The position numbers and the translations under genes were made by a program. A stretch of 62,246 bases of DNA, taken from Colwellia sp. Lineage in GTDB: Bacteria > Pseudomonadota > Gammaproteobacteria > Enterobacterales > Alteromonadaceae. Under the pieces are notes generated by a model. That model did no database searches and was not told the DNA's origin. It saw only the letters and a list, made by a program, of their open reading frames with translations. Location of the stretch: assembly GCA_003521815.1 (NCBI GenBank), contig DPHE01000079.1:1-62246 (forward strand). The letters are read 5' to 3'. Each line of letters begins with the position of its first letter. The stretch's first letter is position 1. Positions 27,209 to 35,818 of the stretch are shown piece by piece.

Positions 27209-28090
27209 ATGCAATTATTTGTAAATGATTTAACCGTGATTGATTTCTCTTACCTTTGTAAAGAGCGCGGTATTGTGGGTGAAAGCTGGATCGTTGATGT
27301 GTTACTTGATGGCTCGTTAAATGAGCAATCGATGGTGCTTGATTTTGCCATTGTTAAAAAACAGATCAAGGCTATTATTGATGACGCTGTTGATCATAAG
27401 TTACTTTTACCAATGCAGGCTGATGAATTGACTTTAGCTGATTCACCTCATCACTCAAATCATAAAACCCTTGATTACCATAGCGATCGTGCTAATTATT
27501 ATATGCAATCACCTTATTGTGCTTTTGCTCAAATTGATTGTTTAGTTATAAACGTTGCCACCGTCACTGAGCACTTGAATGCCATCATTATGGCCCAGCT
27601 ACCTGCAAATGTGAAAGGGTTAACCTTGATTTTGCGTCCTGAAAACATCACCACTGACTATTATCATTACACCCATGGTTTAAAACTTCATGATGGTAAT
27701 TGTCAGCGAATTGCCCATGGACATAGATCTAAAATTCAAATTTGTGTGGATGATGAAAGAGACGCTACATTAGAAGCGGCTTGGTGTGAGCGCTGGAAAG
27801 ATATCTATATTGCTAGTGAAGCCGATAGAATTTCTGCCAACGACATTCAGTTGTCTGCACTAGCAAAGAACAATTTAACACCCGATCACCAATATTTTAG
27901 TTACACCGCACCACAAGGTCGATTCGATATTGCGGTTGACTGTAAAGTGCTTGATGTCGTTGATTGTGACTCAACAGTAGAGTTACTCGCCGATTTTATT
28001 GCCAGACAACTTAAAAAAGAACTAGCAAGCAAAACGGTTAAAGTTATCGCCTATGAAGGTGTTGCTAAAGGGGCGATTGTCAGTGTTTAA
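27209..28090 (+). CDS. Long 6-carboxytetrahydropterin synthase-like protein (QueD family)
   Basis: QueD makes the pterin that leads to queuosine. At 293 residues this is twice the usual length and holds two T-fold halves. The N-terminal half has SMVLDFAIVKKQI and DDAVDHKLLLP, the second part of the QueD motif set; the C-terminal half has HDGNCQRIAHGHRSK, which carries the HGH zinc-binding motif normally found in the first part. This arrangement is known among Shewanella-type relatives, so it is probably a real subfamily. It overlaps the next gene's GTG start. Confidence 0.75.
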   Translation: MQLFVNDLTVIDFSYLCKERGIVGESWIVDVLLDGSLNEQSMVLDFAIVKKQIKAIIDDAVDHKLLLPMQADELTLADSPHHSNHKTLDYHSDRANYYMQSPYCAFAQIDCLVINVATVTEHLNAIIMAQLPANVKGLTLILRPENITTDYYHYTHGLKLHDGNCQRIAHGHRSKIQICVDDERDATLEAAWCERWKDIYIASEADRISANDIQLSALAKNNLTPDHQYFSYTAPQGRFDIAVDCKVLDVVDCDSTVELLADFIARQLKKELASKTVKVIAYEGVAKGAIVSV

Positions 28091-28913
28091 ACTGAAAAAA
28101 CGTTATACTTTGGTCATTGTTAGTTTAGGTACTTTACCTGTTCTAAGTGCTCAAGCCGAAATTAAGCTGTCAGGTGAAATAAAGCAGGGTGGTTTAGTTA
28201 TCGGCAAAACAGATGCTAACAATAGGGTAAGATTAAATAAGACAGCACTAACGGTATCTAAGCAAGGTGATTATGTGTTTGCGTTTTCTCGTGATGATAA
28301 AACGCAATACACCTTAACGGTTACCTCGACAACAGGAAAAATAGAAACACAAACGTTTACCCCTTCAACACGTGATTATAAAATATCTCGTGTTGAAGGT
28401 ATTAGTAAAAAAATCATGAACCCCAATAAAAAAGCCAATGTTCGTGCAGGTGAAGATCGCGCTGCAATAGTTAAGGTGCGCAAAATATCCAGTAACTTAA
28501 CGGCTTTTAGCCAGGGATTTATTGCACCAAGAAGCTCTAGCATAACGGGCGTTTACGGTAGTCAGCGTTTTTATAATGGCGTGCCTAAAAACCCACATTT
28601 TGGTGTTGATTATGCGGGACAAATTGGTGCCCCCGTAAAAGCACCTGCCAGTGGCACTGTTTTATTATGGGTGCCCGATATGTTTTATTCTGGAGGTACC
28701 CTGGTGATTGATCACGGTCATGGCATCACCTCCAACTTTTTACACTTAAGCGCTTCAATGGTAAAAGTGGGTGATAAAGTAAAGCAAGGACAAGTCATTG
28801 CTAAAGTAGGTAATTCAGGGCGAGTCACTGGCCCTCATTTAGACTGGCGTATGAATTGGCATCAGGTTAGGTTTGATCCGCAACTAGCAATGAAAGTAAG
28901 TCCTATAAAATAG
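28083..28913 (+). CDS. Periplasmic M23 metallopeptidase
   Basis: The 276-residue protein has a signal peptide (KLKKRYTLVIVSLGTLPVLSAQA), a beta-rich middle and a C-terminal LytM/M23 domain with zinc ligands HFGVDYAG, VIDHGHG and GPHLDW. The last motif is HxD rather than the common HxH, a variant I have seen in gammaproteobacterial relatives. It cuts peptidoglycan cross-bridges or is a regulator of amidases. I start at GTG 28083, which overlaps the QueD-like stop and is followed directly by the signal peptide; an ATG at 28053 would put extra residues in front. Confidence 0.87.
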   Translation: MFKLKKRYTLVIVSLGTLPVLSAQAEIKLSGEIKQGGLVIGKTDANNRVRLNKTALTVSKQGDYVFAFSRDDKTQYTLTVTSTTGKIETQTFTPSTRDYKISRVEGISKKIMNPNKKANVRAGEDRAAIVKVRKISSNLTAFSQGFIAPRSSSITGVYGSQRFYNGVPKNPHFGVDYAGQIGAPVKAPASGTVLLWVPDMFYSGGTLVIDHGHGITSNFLHLSASMVKVGDKVKQGQVIAKVGNSGRVTGPHLDWRMNWHQVRFDPQLAMKVSPIK

Positions 28914-28922
28914 TGTAGCTCA

Positions 28923-29831
28923 TTAAAAAGGCAGTGCTTTTGCTGCTTTTGTCTTGGCTTTTTCATCACGTCTATCATAATTTTTTGTTGTTTCAACTGA
29001 CGAATGGCCCATTAAATCCTGCACTAAGAATACATCTTCACCATTTTCTAGTAACTTAGTCGCAAAGGTTCTACGTAAATCATGTGGCGTTAATCTCTGT
29101 AAACCGGCTTCTTTATAACGGCGAATAACAATATCATAAATTGTTTGCCCTGAAATTGGCTCGTTGATCAAACGATTACCTTTTCTCGCTCGTAAAAATA
29201 AAGGCCCAGGCATTAATCCGCGTTCATCTAGCCAGGTGTCAATGATTTCTAAATTTCGATCATGCAGGGCATTTATTCGTTCTTTATTACCTTTACCCAT
29301 TACTTTTATTGAGCCATCTCTAACGTTCAAATCACATAACATAAGGCCTGCAGCTTCATGACGGCGTAAACCTGCACCGTATACTAAGGCAATGACAGCA
29401 GCATCACGCATAGCGATCACACCATCTTGAGCCATACAATAATCAATCAGAGCATTGAGTTCGTCAAGATCTAACGCGCGACCTTTAATACTACGAGTCC
29501 CTTTAAAGCGTTTTATCTCTTTAATATGTTGATAGTTTTCAACAGACAATAATTTTTTACGCCAAGCTTCTTTAGCAACGCCTTTAAGTGCTGAAAGGTA
29601 CACATTGATAGTGGCCGGTGATTTCCCTTCATTAGATAAATCAGAAAGTAACATGAGAATTTTTTCATAATGTAATTGTGACCAGTCATAATCTTGATGC
29701 CGTTTATTTTTAGCAAACCTAAAAGCAATAATATTAAGAAGAGACTTTATCGTGACGCGACTTTGTTTAGACTGCAGGGAAAGCAAATAAATATCAGAGG
29801 CAGTATGTATACTAAAAAGTTTATGAGTCAT
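28923..29831 (-). CDS. Tyrosine recombinase/integrase
   Basis: The 302-residue protein has an N-terminal SAM-like core-binding domain and a C-terminal catalytic domain with the RKHRHY set: Arg in GAGLRRHEA, Lys in GKGNKERI, HDLRRTFAT, GHSSVETTKNYDRR with the nucleophile Tyr. It resembles XerC/D but is not in the dif system context. No integron-specific insertion is seen. It converges on the M23 gene with a 9-bp gap and diverges from umuD, with the LexA box between, so it may be SOS-linked. AGGA precedes ATG 29831. Confidence 0.92.
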   Translation of the reverse strand: MTHKLFSIHTASDIYLLSLQSKQSRVTIKSLLNIIAFRFAKNKRHQDYDWSQLHYEKILMLLSDLSNEGKSPATINVYLSALKGVAKEAWRKKLLSVENYQHIKEIKRFKGTRSIKGRALDLDELNALIDYCMAQDGVIAMRDAAVIALVYGAGLRRHEAAGLMLCDLNVRDGSIKVMGKGNKERINALHDRNLEIIDTWLDERGLMPGPLFLRARKGNRLINEPISGQTIYDIVIRRYKEAGLQRLTPHDLRRTFATKLLENGEDVFLVQDLMGHSSVETTKNYDRRDEKAKTKAAKALPF

Positions 29832-30001
29832 AAACATTCCTAAAGTTAATGTTAACTAACAATGGTTGGCTAGAGAAAAATTATAGAGCTACGCTAAGTA
29901 AAAAGTAAATGTCATTACCTATCATTACCGGCTCTTGAACAACCGATATAAATTAAACTTATTATACTTAACACTTCATAAATTAAGTAAACCGCACTAT
30001 A

Positions 30002-30017
30002 CTGTATATAATTACAG
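30002..30017. promoter_or_regulatory. LexA (SOS) box
   Basis: CTG-TATATAATTA-CAG is a CTG-N10-CAG palindrome with the alternating A/T centre of E. coli-type LexA operators. It lies 22 bp before the umuD ATG and 171 bp from the divergent integrase start. It should repress umuDC until DNA damage. Confidence 0.9.
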
Positions 30018-30038
30018 TTTATTATAGTGCGGTTTTAT

Positions 30039-30452
30039 ATGAAAGTCATTCCAATAGTTGCAGAAGCCGGTATCTCTGGCTTTGATTCTCCAGCAGCAGA
30101 ATATAAAGAGTTAGGTCTATCGCTGGATCAATTAATTATAAAAAATCCTAATGCAACTTTTATTGGGCAGGCCTCAGGACAGTCAATGAAAGGGGTAGGG
30201 ATATTTGATGGTGATATTTTAATTGTAGATAGATCGCTAACGGCCAAAAATGGTGACGTTATTGTTGCAAATTATAATGGCTGTTTTGTCTGTAAATTAA
30301 TTGATAAGAAAAAAGCTCGGTTATTATCTGCATCTGCTGAGTTTGCCCCAGTGTCAATTACGCCTGAAGATGAGTTTTCATTGGAAGGCGTTGTTACTCG
30401 CTCTATTCGTCTACATCATAAGTCTCCAGAGTTAGCTGCATGTATGCTCTAG
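30039..30452 (+). CDS. umuD: UmuD, SOS-activated polymerase V subunit
   Basis: UmuD cuts itself when bound to RecA filaments and then forms polymerase V with UmuC. The 137-residue protein has Ser49 in GQASGQSMKG and Lys86 in NGCFVCKL, 37 residues apart as in the E. coli dyad. The cleavage site is Ser13-Gly14 (GISGFDSPAAEY), whereas E. coli has Cys-Gly. I start at ATG 30039 downstream of the LexA box. It overlaps umuC by 13 bp. Confidence 0.95.
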   Translation: MKVIPIVAEAGISGFDSPAAEYKELGLSLDQLIIKNPNATFIGQASGQSMKGVGIFDGDILIVDRSLTAKNGDVIVANYNGCFVCKLIDKKKARLLSASAEFAPVSITPEDEFSLEGVVTRSIRLHHKSPELAACML

Positions 30453-31702
30453 TTGATGCGGTTTCATTTTATGCCAGTGCGGAAAAAGTGTTTGACCCAA
30501 GCATACGTAATAAACCTGTTGTTGTGTTAACCAATAACGATGGCTGTATTTGTGCGGTTTGTCCCATTGCAAGACGTCTTGGTATTCCAAAATTTGCGCC
30601 GTATTTTCAAATAAAATCATTTCTTGAAGAGTATGGCGTGGTTGTTCGTTCATCTAACTATGAGTTATATGCGGACTTAAGCGACAAAATGATGAACGTA
30701 ATCAGCCGTTTTTGTGATAACCAATATATCTATTCAATTGATGAATCATTCTTATATTTTGAGAATTATGAAAGTGGTATAAAAGATTGGCATGAATACG
30801 GGCATCAAATAAGAAAAGCTATTTGGAAAGAAACTAGGCTTCCTGTTGGGGTTGGTTTCGGTGAAACAGCAACACTGTCAAAAGCCGCAAATCATGCGGC
30901 TAAAAAGCTATCTGGTTTTAATGGCGTAGCGGTTATTGATAGTAAAATAAGTAGACAAGAAATACTAAGGCGTATGGATGTAGAAGATGTATGGGGTGTT
31001 GGACGTAAAGTAGCAGCACGCTTGAAGCTTGAAGGCATTAATAATGCGGTTCAGTTATCAAAGCAAAACCCTAAGAATATACGACAACAATTTAGCGTAG
31101 TGACTGAACGAACAGTAAATGAATTAAATGGCATCAGCTGCTTGTCTTGGGATACAGTAAAATCACCCAAAAAAGAAATTTTTTCAACGCGAAGTTTCGG
31201 GCAACGCATTACAACAAAGAATGAATTACGGGCTGCATTAGTAACACATGCAGCCACGGTTGGAAGAAAAGCAAGAAGGCAGTATTCACTCATTAAAAAA
31301 TTAATGATATTTGCATCAAATTCCCCACATGATCCGTTATATTATAAACAAGCAATTGTTTATTCTTTTATTATGCCGACCGATAATACCTGTAAAATGG
31401 CACAAGCAATAAATAGTATTATTAATGCTATTTATTGTGAAGGTGTAAAATTTTACCGTTGTGGAGTGGGCGCAATAGAGTTAAATAGTAGGTCGTTTTT
31501 ACAGCCTGACTTATTTATGCCCGATCATACTAATGGTGATTTAATGAAATGCTTAGATAATGTGAATCATAGATACGGTGATAGTACATTAAAAATTGCC
31601 ACTGAAGGGCACCATGAAAAATGGCAAATGCGACGAGAATTTTTAAGCCCTCAATATACTAGTCAATGGCGAGATATCCCTAAAATAGATTGTTCGTCAT
31701 AG
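30440..31702 (+). CDS. umuC: UmuC, DNA polymerase V catalytic subunit
   Basis: UmuC is the Y-family translesion polymerase. The 420-residue protein (E. coli 422) has the metal-binding MYALVDAVSFYASAE start, YSIDESFLYF with the Asp-Glu pair, the little-finger region and the C-terminal segment RYGDSTLKIATEG. The start overlaps umuD, giving translational coupling. The LexA box upstream of umuD controls both. Confidence 0.97.
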   Translation: MYALVDAVSFYASAEKVFDPSIRNKPVVVLTNNDGCICAVCPIARRLGIPKFAPYFQIKSFLEEYGVVVRSSNYELYADLSDKMMNVISRFCDNQYIYSIDESFLYFENYESGIKDWHEYGHQIRKAIWKETRLPVGVGFGETATLSKAANHAAKKLSGFNGVAVIDSKISRQEILRRMDVEDVWGVGRKVAARLKLEGINNAVQLSKQNPKNIRQQFSVVTERTVNELNGISCLSWDTVKSPKKEIFSTRSFGQRITTKNELRAALVTHAATVGRKARRQYSLIKKLMIFASNSPHDPLYYKQAIVYSFIMPTDNTCKMAQAINSIINAIYCEGVKFYRCGVGAIELNSRSFLQPDLFMPDHTNGDLMKCLDNVNHRYGDSTLKIATEGHHEKWQMRREFLSPQYTSQWRDIPKIDCSS

Positions 31703-31829
31703 GCACAAAAAAGTGAGTAGGGCGTAGAATACTCCATTAAATCGTTCGGGTTGTTGGTTGTAAAATACAAAAAATTATGCTGTACTTTCAATAGTTAACG
31801 AATACTGGGTAATAGGATTTAACCTTATT

Positions 31830-32333
31830 ATGTATACTAAAAAGCAAGATACGAAGCCACAAGTGATTTCTTATGAACGCGTCAAATCCTATATGCAGTG
31901 GATGATCGAAAGGTATGGTGATTACTCAGCTAAAACACTACTACAAAAGGCGAATTTATTGTTTAAGGACGATAAACAATTCAATGAACCCGCACTAGAT
32001 TATCTCATAGAGCGGGGAATTGTGGATGACCATCGTTACGCAGAACGTTTAACGGTTGCTCTAAAAGAGAAAAACATTGGGCCTAACAAAATAAAAGAGA
32101 AACTGTATGCAAAAGGCTTCTCATCCCAAACAATCAATGATTGCGTTAGTACAATAGAAACAACCGACGAAGATTATTTTGACAAAGCACTAACCTTAAA
32201 AATAAGAAAGTTTGGCGAAGATCCGATTGAAGAGCTGAAGTTAAAACAGAAAGCGTTACGGCATTTGATATCAAAAGGATTTTCCTATTCAATTGCAAAC
32301 AAAGCGGTTAGCTATACAGGTAATGAAGATTAG
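31830..32333 (+). CDS. RecX family regulatory protein
   Basis: RecX proteins bind RecA filaments and block their growth. The 167-residue protein has the repeated three-helix RecX units: YSAKTLLQKA, DYLIERGIVDDHRYAERLT, IKEKLYAKGFSSQTIND, ALRHLISKGFSYSIANKAV. The canonical recX normally follows recA; this one follows umuDC by 127 bp and may be a second copy that tunes RecA when polymerase V is made. I found no LexA box of its own. Confidence 0.85.
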   Translation: MYTKKQDTKPQVISYERVKSYMQWMIERYGDYSAKTLLQKANLLFKDDKQFNEPALDYLIERGIVDDHRYAERLTVALKEKNIGPNKIKEKLYAKGFSSQTINDCVSTIETTDEDYFDKALTLKIRKFGEDPIEELKLKQKALRHLISKGFSYSIANKAVSYTGNED

Positions 32334-32377
32334 TTTTATTGTAAATAGGAGTTACTTGGTAGGCTTGAAAAACAAAA

Positions 32378-32438
32378 AAAATCAACATGCTAAACCATTG
32401 AATTTATTGTTATTTAAATGGTTTAGCATGTTGATTTT
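32378..32438. terminator. Large hairpin after recX (22-bp arms)
   Basis: Two perfect 22-base arms (32378-32399 and 32417-32438, core ATCAACATGCTAAACCATT) with a 17-base A/T loop end in TTTT, 45 bp after the recX stop. It is longer than most terminators. It overlaps the next inverted repeat by four bases. Confidence 0.7.
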
Positions 32439-32486
32439 AAAATATGTATTTTAAAAATATAACTTATTAAAATACATATTTTAAAA
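32435..32486. repeat. Second large inverted repeat (20-bp arms)
   Basis: TTTTAAAATATGTATTTTAA (32435-32454) and its exact complement (32467-32486) enclose 12 bases. All A/T except one pair. A further AATATGTATT copy occurs at 32490. It could be a transcription stop or a protein-binding site. Confidence 0.65.
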
Positions 32487-33091
32487 GGTAATATGTATTG
32501 AGATTTATCTTATTACGCAAGATTTTATGTAATCTCTAACGGCTTTGTGTATAAAAATAATTATCATTAGTGTCACCTAAGTAATTGTAATGTTATATTA
32601 TTTAACTGTTTATTTGAAATAGCATTCAATGTAATCCTTATGTACCAAAAATTTAAAAGCGGAAAAATAATAACGAATTAGGGTTAACTCAATTGAATAA
32701 ACTTAAGCGAGTATAATGATAAAGCGCTTAATTGTCGTATAAAAAATGTAGCGGCTAAATTAATAAAAAGATATACGCCTTATGTATTAATAAATCATTC
32801 AGCATAACAGTAACGTTTTATTAATACGTGCTGTGATAATTATCGCTAGTTTATCTATCAACGATTAAAAAGTAATGCACCATTAACTAAGCCATCACGA
32901 CAATAAATATCATCGTCAAGAGATTAGTGATTAAGTGCCCATTTACAATATAGGTGTGATGGCCAACAGTATTGTCGCCAAATGATATTTCATTCAGAAG
33001 CTGACCTTTTCATTAATCAACGACCAAACACTAAAAGGGATGGCGATAGCATTCCTTGTGAAAACGATTGTCGGCTTTATTATTATACTGA
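32487..33091. other. 605 bp without recognisable gene
   Basis: A/T-rich stretch with stop codons in every frame and no reading frame over about 60 codons. I see no tRNA, no attC-like array and no transposase scrap. It lies between two groups of inverted repeats next to a recombinase gene, so it may be a cargo remnant. Confidence 0.6.
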
Positions 33092-33143
33092 TGCACACCC
33101 ACTAAGTCCGATACCTTTTAGTATCGGACTTAGTGGGTGTGCA
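33092..33143. repeat. Perfect 23-bp inverted repeat, left site of the recombinase gene
   Basis: Arms 33092-33114 and 33121-33143 are exact complements around CTTTTA. The inner part reads TAAGTCC (33103) ... GGACTTA (33126) with 16 bp between. A related palindrome lies at the other end of the recombinase gene. No T-run follows on either strand, so it is not a typical terminator; a recombination or binding site is more likely. Confidence 0.75.
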
Positions 33144-33203
33144 CTATATTGTCAGTTTTAAGCCGTTATGGTTCAGTCGTCACTTTTACTATTTAACATG
33201 CCG

Positions 33204-34442
33204 TTAATCAACTTTTCGTTTTCGACCACTTTCAGCTCTAATTTTATTTTCTGACTGAACATATATAGTGTCTGTTGTTGCCATGCTCGCATGACCTAAG
33301 TCTTCAGAAAGATCTTTTAAAGCGCGACCACGCTCAATTTCCATACTTGCGCCAGTATGTCGAAGCCAATGTGTCGTCGCTTCTTTAAGTTTTATAGATT
33401 TATTTTCACCTTCAACTTGTTTCATTAGCATAAAGGCTTGATCGAATACACATTGCACTAAACGCCTGAGATGCCTTGATGTCATTCCTCCTTGACCACG
33501 CACTTTTTCAACCAACACATTATTATCGCCGCTTGTTGGAAGCCCAGAAAGTCCACGCGATAAACGATAGCGTTTTAAAAAAGGCATAAAATCAGGCGGC
33601 ACCGTTGTATCACGAAGCTTTTTGCCTTTTCCAAATATTTTTAACCACCAGTTTTGATCTTCATCTTGCCAGAAATGTCCCATAATAGGTGACCAATGAT
33701 CACGTTCAGACAGCTCTGAAATTCGTAAAAATAACGTTTTTAATGAGGCAATTACAAAAAGGTTTCGTTCATATAAAGGGTCTTCATTGGCCATAGATAC
33801 TGCTGTATCTAATAAGTATTGCCATTGAGGGCTGGATAACCTTTTCACTTCTTTTACTTGTGCATCGCTAATAAAGTGCTTGCAATCCTTTTTAGCGATT
33901 TGTGCAGGATTTCCATGGCACAGTTCTTCACCCATCAAGTAGTTATAAAACACAATAATGGCAGTAAATGTAGACGTTAATGTTTGTTGTGAGGGACGAT
34001 ATTTTTTCTTATCAACCTCTTTAGATATCTGGCTTTTAGCCGCTTGCATTTTAAACGGTCGCCATAAATCATTTGAAATAAAGTAACTGTTGTTAAGCTT
34101 GAATCTTTCTTGGCTACTGGTGCCTATCCAATTTATAGGAGGTTTCCAACAAAAATCGGCATATTCTAAAATATCAGTTTTGCGTAATTCATTTATAGGA
34201 GATTTTTTTTCGAGAAATGACCATAATAAAAACTTCTCAATTTCATTACGAAATCTATCATAAGTATGAACAGATTTATTTCGACCCGTATACTCAAGAA
34301 ATGATTTTCCCCATTGCCAATGATTTAAGCTCCATGAGGGACTGATCGCTATAAAATCATTAAGTGCTGGGTAATCAGCATTATCTAATTCACATAGTTC
34401 GGCATAAGTTGGATATAAAGGTGCAGGAGTTATTTTTCGCAT
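33204..34442 (-). CDS. Tyrosine recombinase, stand-alone
   Basis: The 412-residue protein has a long N-terminal domain (about 200 residues, many Trp and Tyr) and a C-terminal catalytic domain: Arg in TLFLRISELSER, Lys in FGKGKKLRDT, HWLRHTGAS, and GHASMATTDTIY with the Tyr nucleophile. It is longer than XerC/D and distinct from the integrase at 28.9 kb. It is transcribed alone. The gene is bracketed by the palindromes at 33092-33143 and 34495-34527, which share TAAGTCC-R-ATACC, so they may be its crossover or control sites. Confidence 0.88.
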   Translation of the reverse strand: MRKITPAPLYPTYAELCELDNADYPALNDFIAISPSWSLNHWQWGKSFLEYTGRNKSVHTYDRFRNEIEKFLLWSFLEKKSPINELRKTDILEYADFCWKPPINWIGTSSQERFKLNNSYFISNDLWRPFKMQAAKSQISKEVDKKKYRPSQQTLTSTFTAIIVFYNYLMGEELCHGNPAQIAKKDCKHFISDAQVKEVKRLSSPQWQYLLDTAVSMANEDPLYERNLFVIASLKTLFLRISELSERDHWSPIMGHFWQDEDQNWWLKIFGKGKKLRDTTVPPDFMPFLKRYRLSRGLSGLPTSGDNNVLVEKVRGQGGMTSRHLRRLVQCVFDQAFMLMKQVEGENKSIKLKEATTHWLRHTGASMEIERGRALKDLSEDLGHASMATTDTIYVQSENKIRAESGRKRKVD

Positions 34443-34494
34443 AAAGACTATAGAACAAGAATTGAGATTAAAACTATTCTATTCTGCCCTACCC

Positions 34495-34527
34495 CTTAAG
34501 TCCAATACCAAAAATTATGGACTTAAG
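34495..34527. repeat. Palindrome, right site of the recombinase gene
   Basis: CTTAAGTCCA (34495-34504) and TGGACTTAAG (34518-34527) form 10-bp perfect arms. TAAGTCC and GGACTTA are 15 bp apart, against 16 bp in the left site, and the adjoining AATACC matches GATACC there. It lies about 53 bp upstream of the recombinase start, so it might also be an autoregulatory operator. Confidence 0.65.
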
Positions 34528-34564
34528 AGTAAGTGCCTAATCAACAGCCTTACTGATATTTCAA

Positions 34565-34645
34565 GTTAATAACACCTGCTGTTTTATAAATGGTATTTTC
34601 GCTATCGCTTTATGGTAGCCCATCGCATCCATGGTTATTACCACC
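34565..34645 (-). pseudogene. ISAs1-family transposase scrap
   Basis: The minus strand reads VITMDAMGYHKAIAK, which matches the catalytic-Asp region of ISAs1/H-repeat transposases (VITxDAMGxQKAIA). Homology then continues in another frame (TIYKTAGVINL). Only about 25 codons are left, with a frameshift. The insertion ends are not visible. Confidence 0.7.
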
Positions 34646-34674
34646 CTTTTAATTAAGTGTGATAGATGAGTAGA

Positions 34675-35232
34675 CTATATAAACAAGTCTTTAATGTTGG
34701 TTAAGTCGCTTTTACCGGTACTAATTTCATCTGGCGTTAAGCCAGATAACTCATGAGGAAAAACTAACCACTCTTTTGATTCATGCACATAATAATCAGG
34801 CGTAATATCTACTTGTTTATTTGCTGACTTATACCAAGTACAAGCCGTACGAATATCTTTAGGTATGTTGTTATGCATTAATAACTCAAGCTGGGTAATA
34901 AGTGCCTTAATGCTACGACCTGAGTCAAAGACATCATCAACAATTAGCAAGCCATCATCAGGGGTGGTATTTTCAATGATATAATGTAAACCGTGTACTG
35001 TAATTTCTTTACTTTTCTGGTTAATTCCATAGTAAGATGAAGTACGAACCGCAATATGATCAGTATCTACTTTTTTATAATCAAAATATTCTTGAACAGC
35101 AATACCAATAGGAGCACCACCTCGCCAAATACCAACAATAAATTGGGGTCTAAATCCATCGTCATAAACTTTAGCCGCTAAACGAAACGAATCTTCTAAT
35201 AACGCTTGTGCAGTGATAAATTTTTTTTCCAT
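34675..35232 (-). CDS. Phosphoribosyltransferase family protein
   Basis: The 185-residue type I phosphoribosyltransferase has the PRPP loop LLIVDDVFDSGRSI (about residues 95-108), the flexible-loop region around VRTSSYYG, and a pyrophosphate loop in VGIWRGGAPIG. It probably acts on a purine base, like bacterial hypoxanthine/xanthine enzymes, but the base-binding end (YVHESKEWLVFPHEL) does not settle which. It follows the Nudix gene by 64 bp on the same strand, so a shared transcript and a nucleotide-salvage role are likely. Confidence 0.85.
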   Translation of the reverse strand: MEKKFITAQALLEDSFRLAAKVYDDGFRPQFIVGIWRGGAPIGIAVQEYFDYKKVDTDHIAVRTSSYYGINQKSKEITVHGLHYIIENTTPDDGLLIVDDVFDSGRSIKALITQLELLMHNNIPKDIRTACTWYKSANKQVDITPDYYVHESKEWLVFPHELSGLTPDEISTGKSDLTNIKDLFI

Positions 35233-35296
35233 TAACGTTAACCTTATTCTCTTACTGATGCTATGTGAGTAATATTTAATTCTTTGACATTACTCA

Positions 35297-35818
35297 CTAA
35301 TTACTGTCTAACGCTCGCGCAATTTTCTTCAGTAGAAAGGTTTCTCTTTCAATAGATAGACCTTTTTTAGGGCTGACTTTAATTGTGTTTTCATTGTGCT
35401 GAATAGCTTCAAATATATTTACCCAAACAGGTTTCATACCGTTTTGAATTTCATGACTTTCAAATGCTGTTTCAGCCAAAGTTTTGCTAATTTTACAGGT
35501 GTAACAATATGACAGCATATGAATAATATCAAAATGCTCTTTATGCCAAGGACGGTACTCTTCATATAAACCGAATTCCGATAACACCTCAATATTTTGT
35601 GCTCCAGTCTCTTCTTTTAGCTCTCTTTTTAGACCATCCGTCAGTGACTCACCTTCGTCAACGCCACCGCCTGGTAAACTATAATCGTGATAGCGTTCAG
35701 TATAGAGTAATAATATATTTTCACCCTCAAGGACAATGGCTCGAGTTGCTTTTCGAGTTAAACAAGTCCCTTCAAGGTCAGGAAGGCTTGGGTGTTGGGT
35801 TGATCTTAATAATTGCAT
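35297..35818 (-). CDS. Nudix hydrolase
   Basis: The 173-residue protein carries a full Nudix box, GGGVDEGESLTDGLKRELKEETGA, with the metal-binding REL-EET residues. Nudix enzymes hydrolyse nucleoside diphosphates linked to other groups. The N-terminus (RKATRAIVLEGENILLLYTERYHDYSLPGG) is typical. It lies upstream of the phosphoribosyltransferase gene on the same strand. Confidence 0.9.
   Translation of the reverse strand: MQLLRSTQHPSLPDLEGTCLTRKATRAIVLEGENILLLYTERYHDYSLPGGGVDEGESLTDGLKRELKEETGAQNIEVLSEFGLYEEYRPWHKEHFDIIHMLSYCYTCKISKTLAETAFESHEIQNGMKPVWVNIFEAIQHNENTIKVSPKKGLSIERETFLLKKIARALDSN

Noticed and set aside
31730..31829. A second LexA box upstream of the recX-like gene
   Set aside because: CTG occurs but no CAG at ten bases distance; the strings are not palindromic.
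32487..33091. Integron attC array or CRISPR in the gene-poor stretch
   Set aside because: No repeated attC-type sites with GTTRRRY/RYYYAAC and no regular spacers; the inverted repeats are single.
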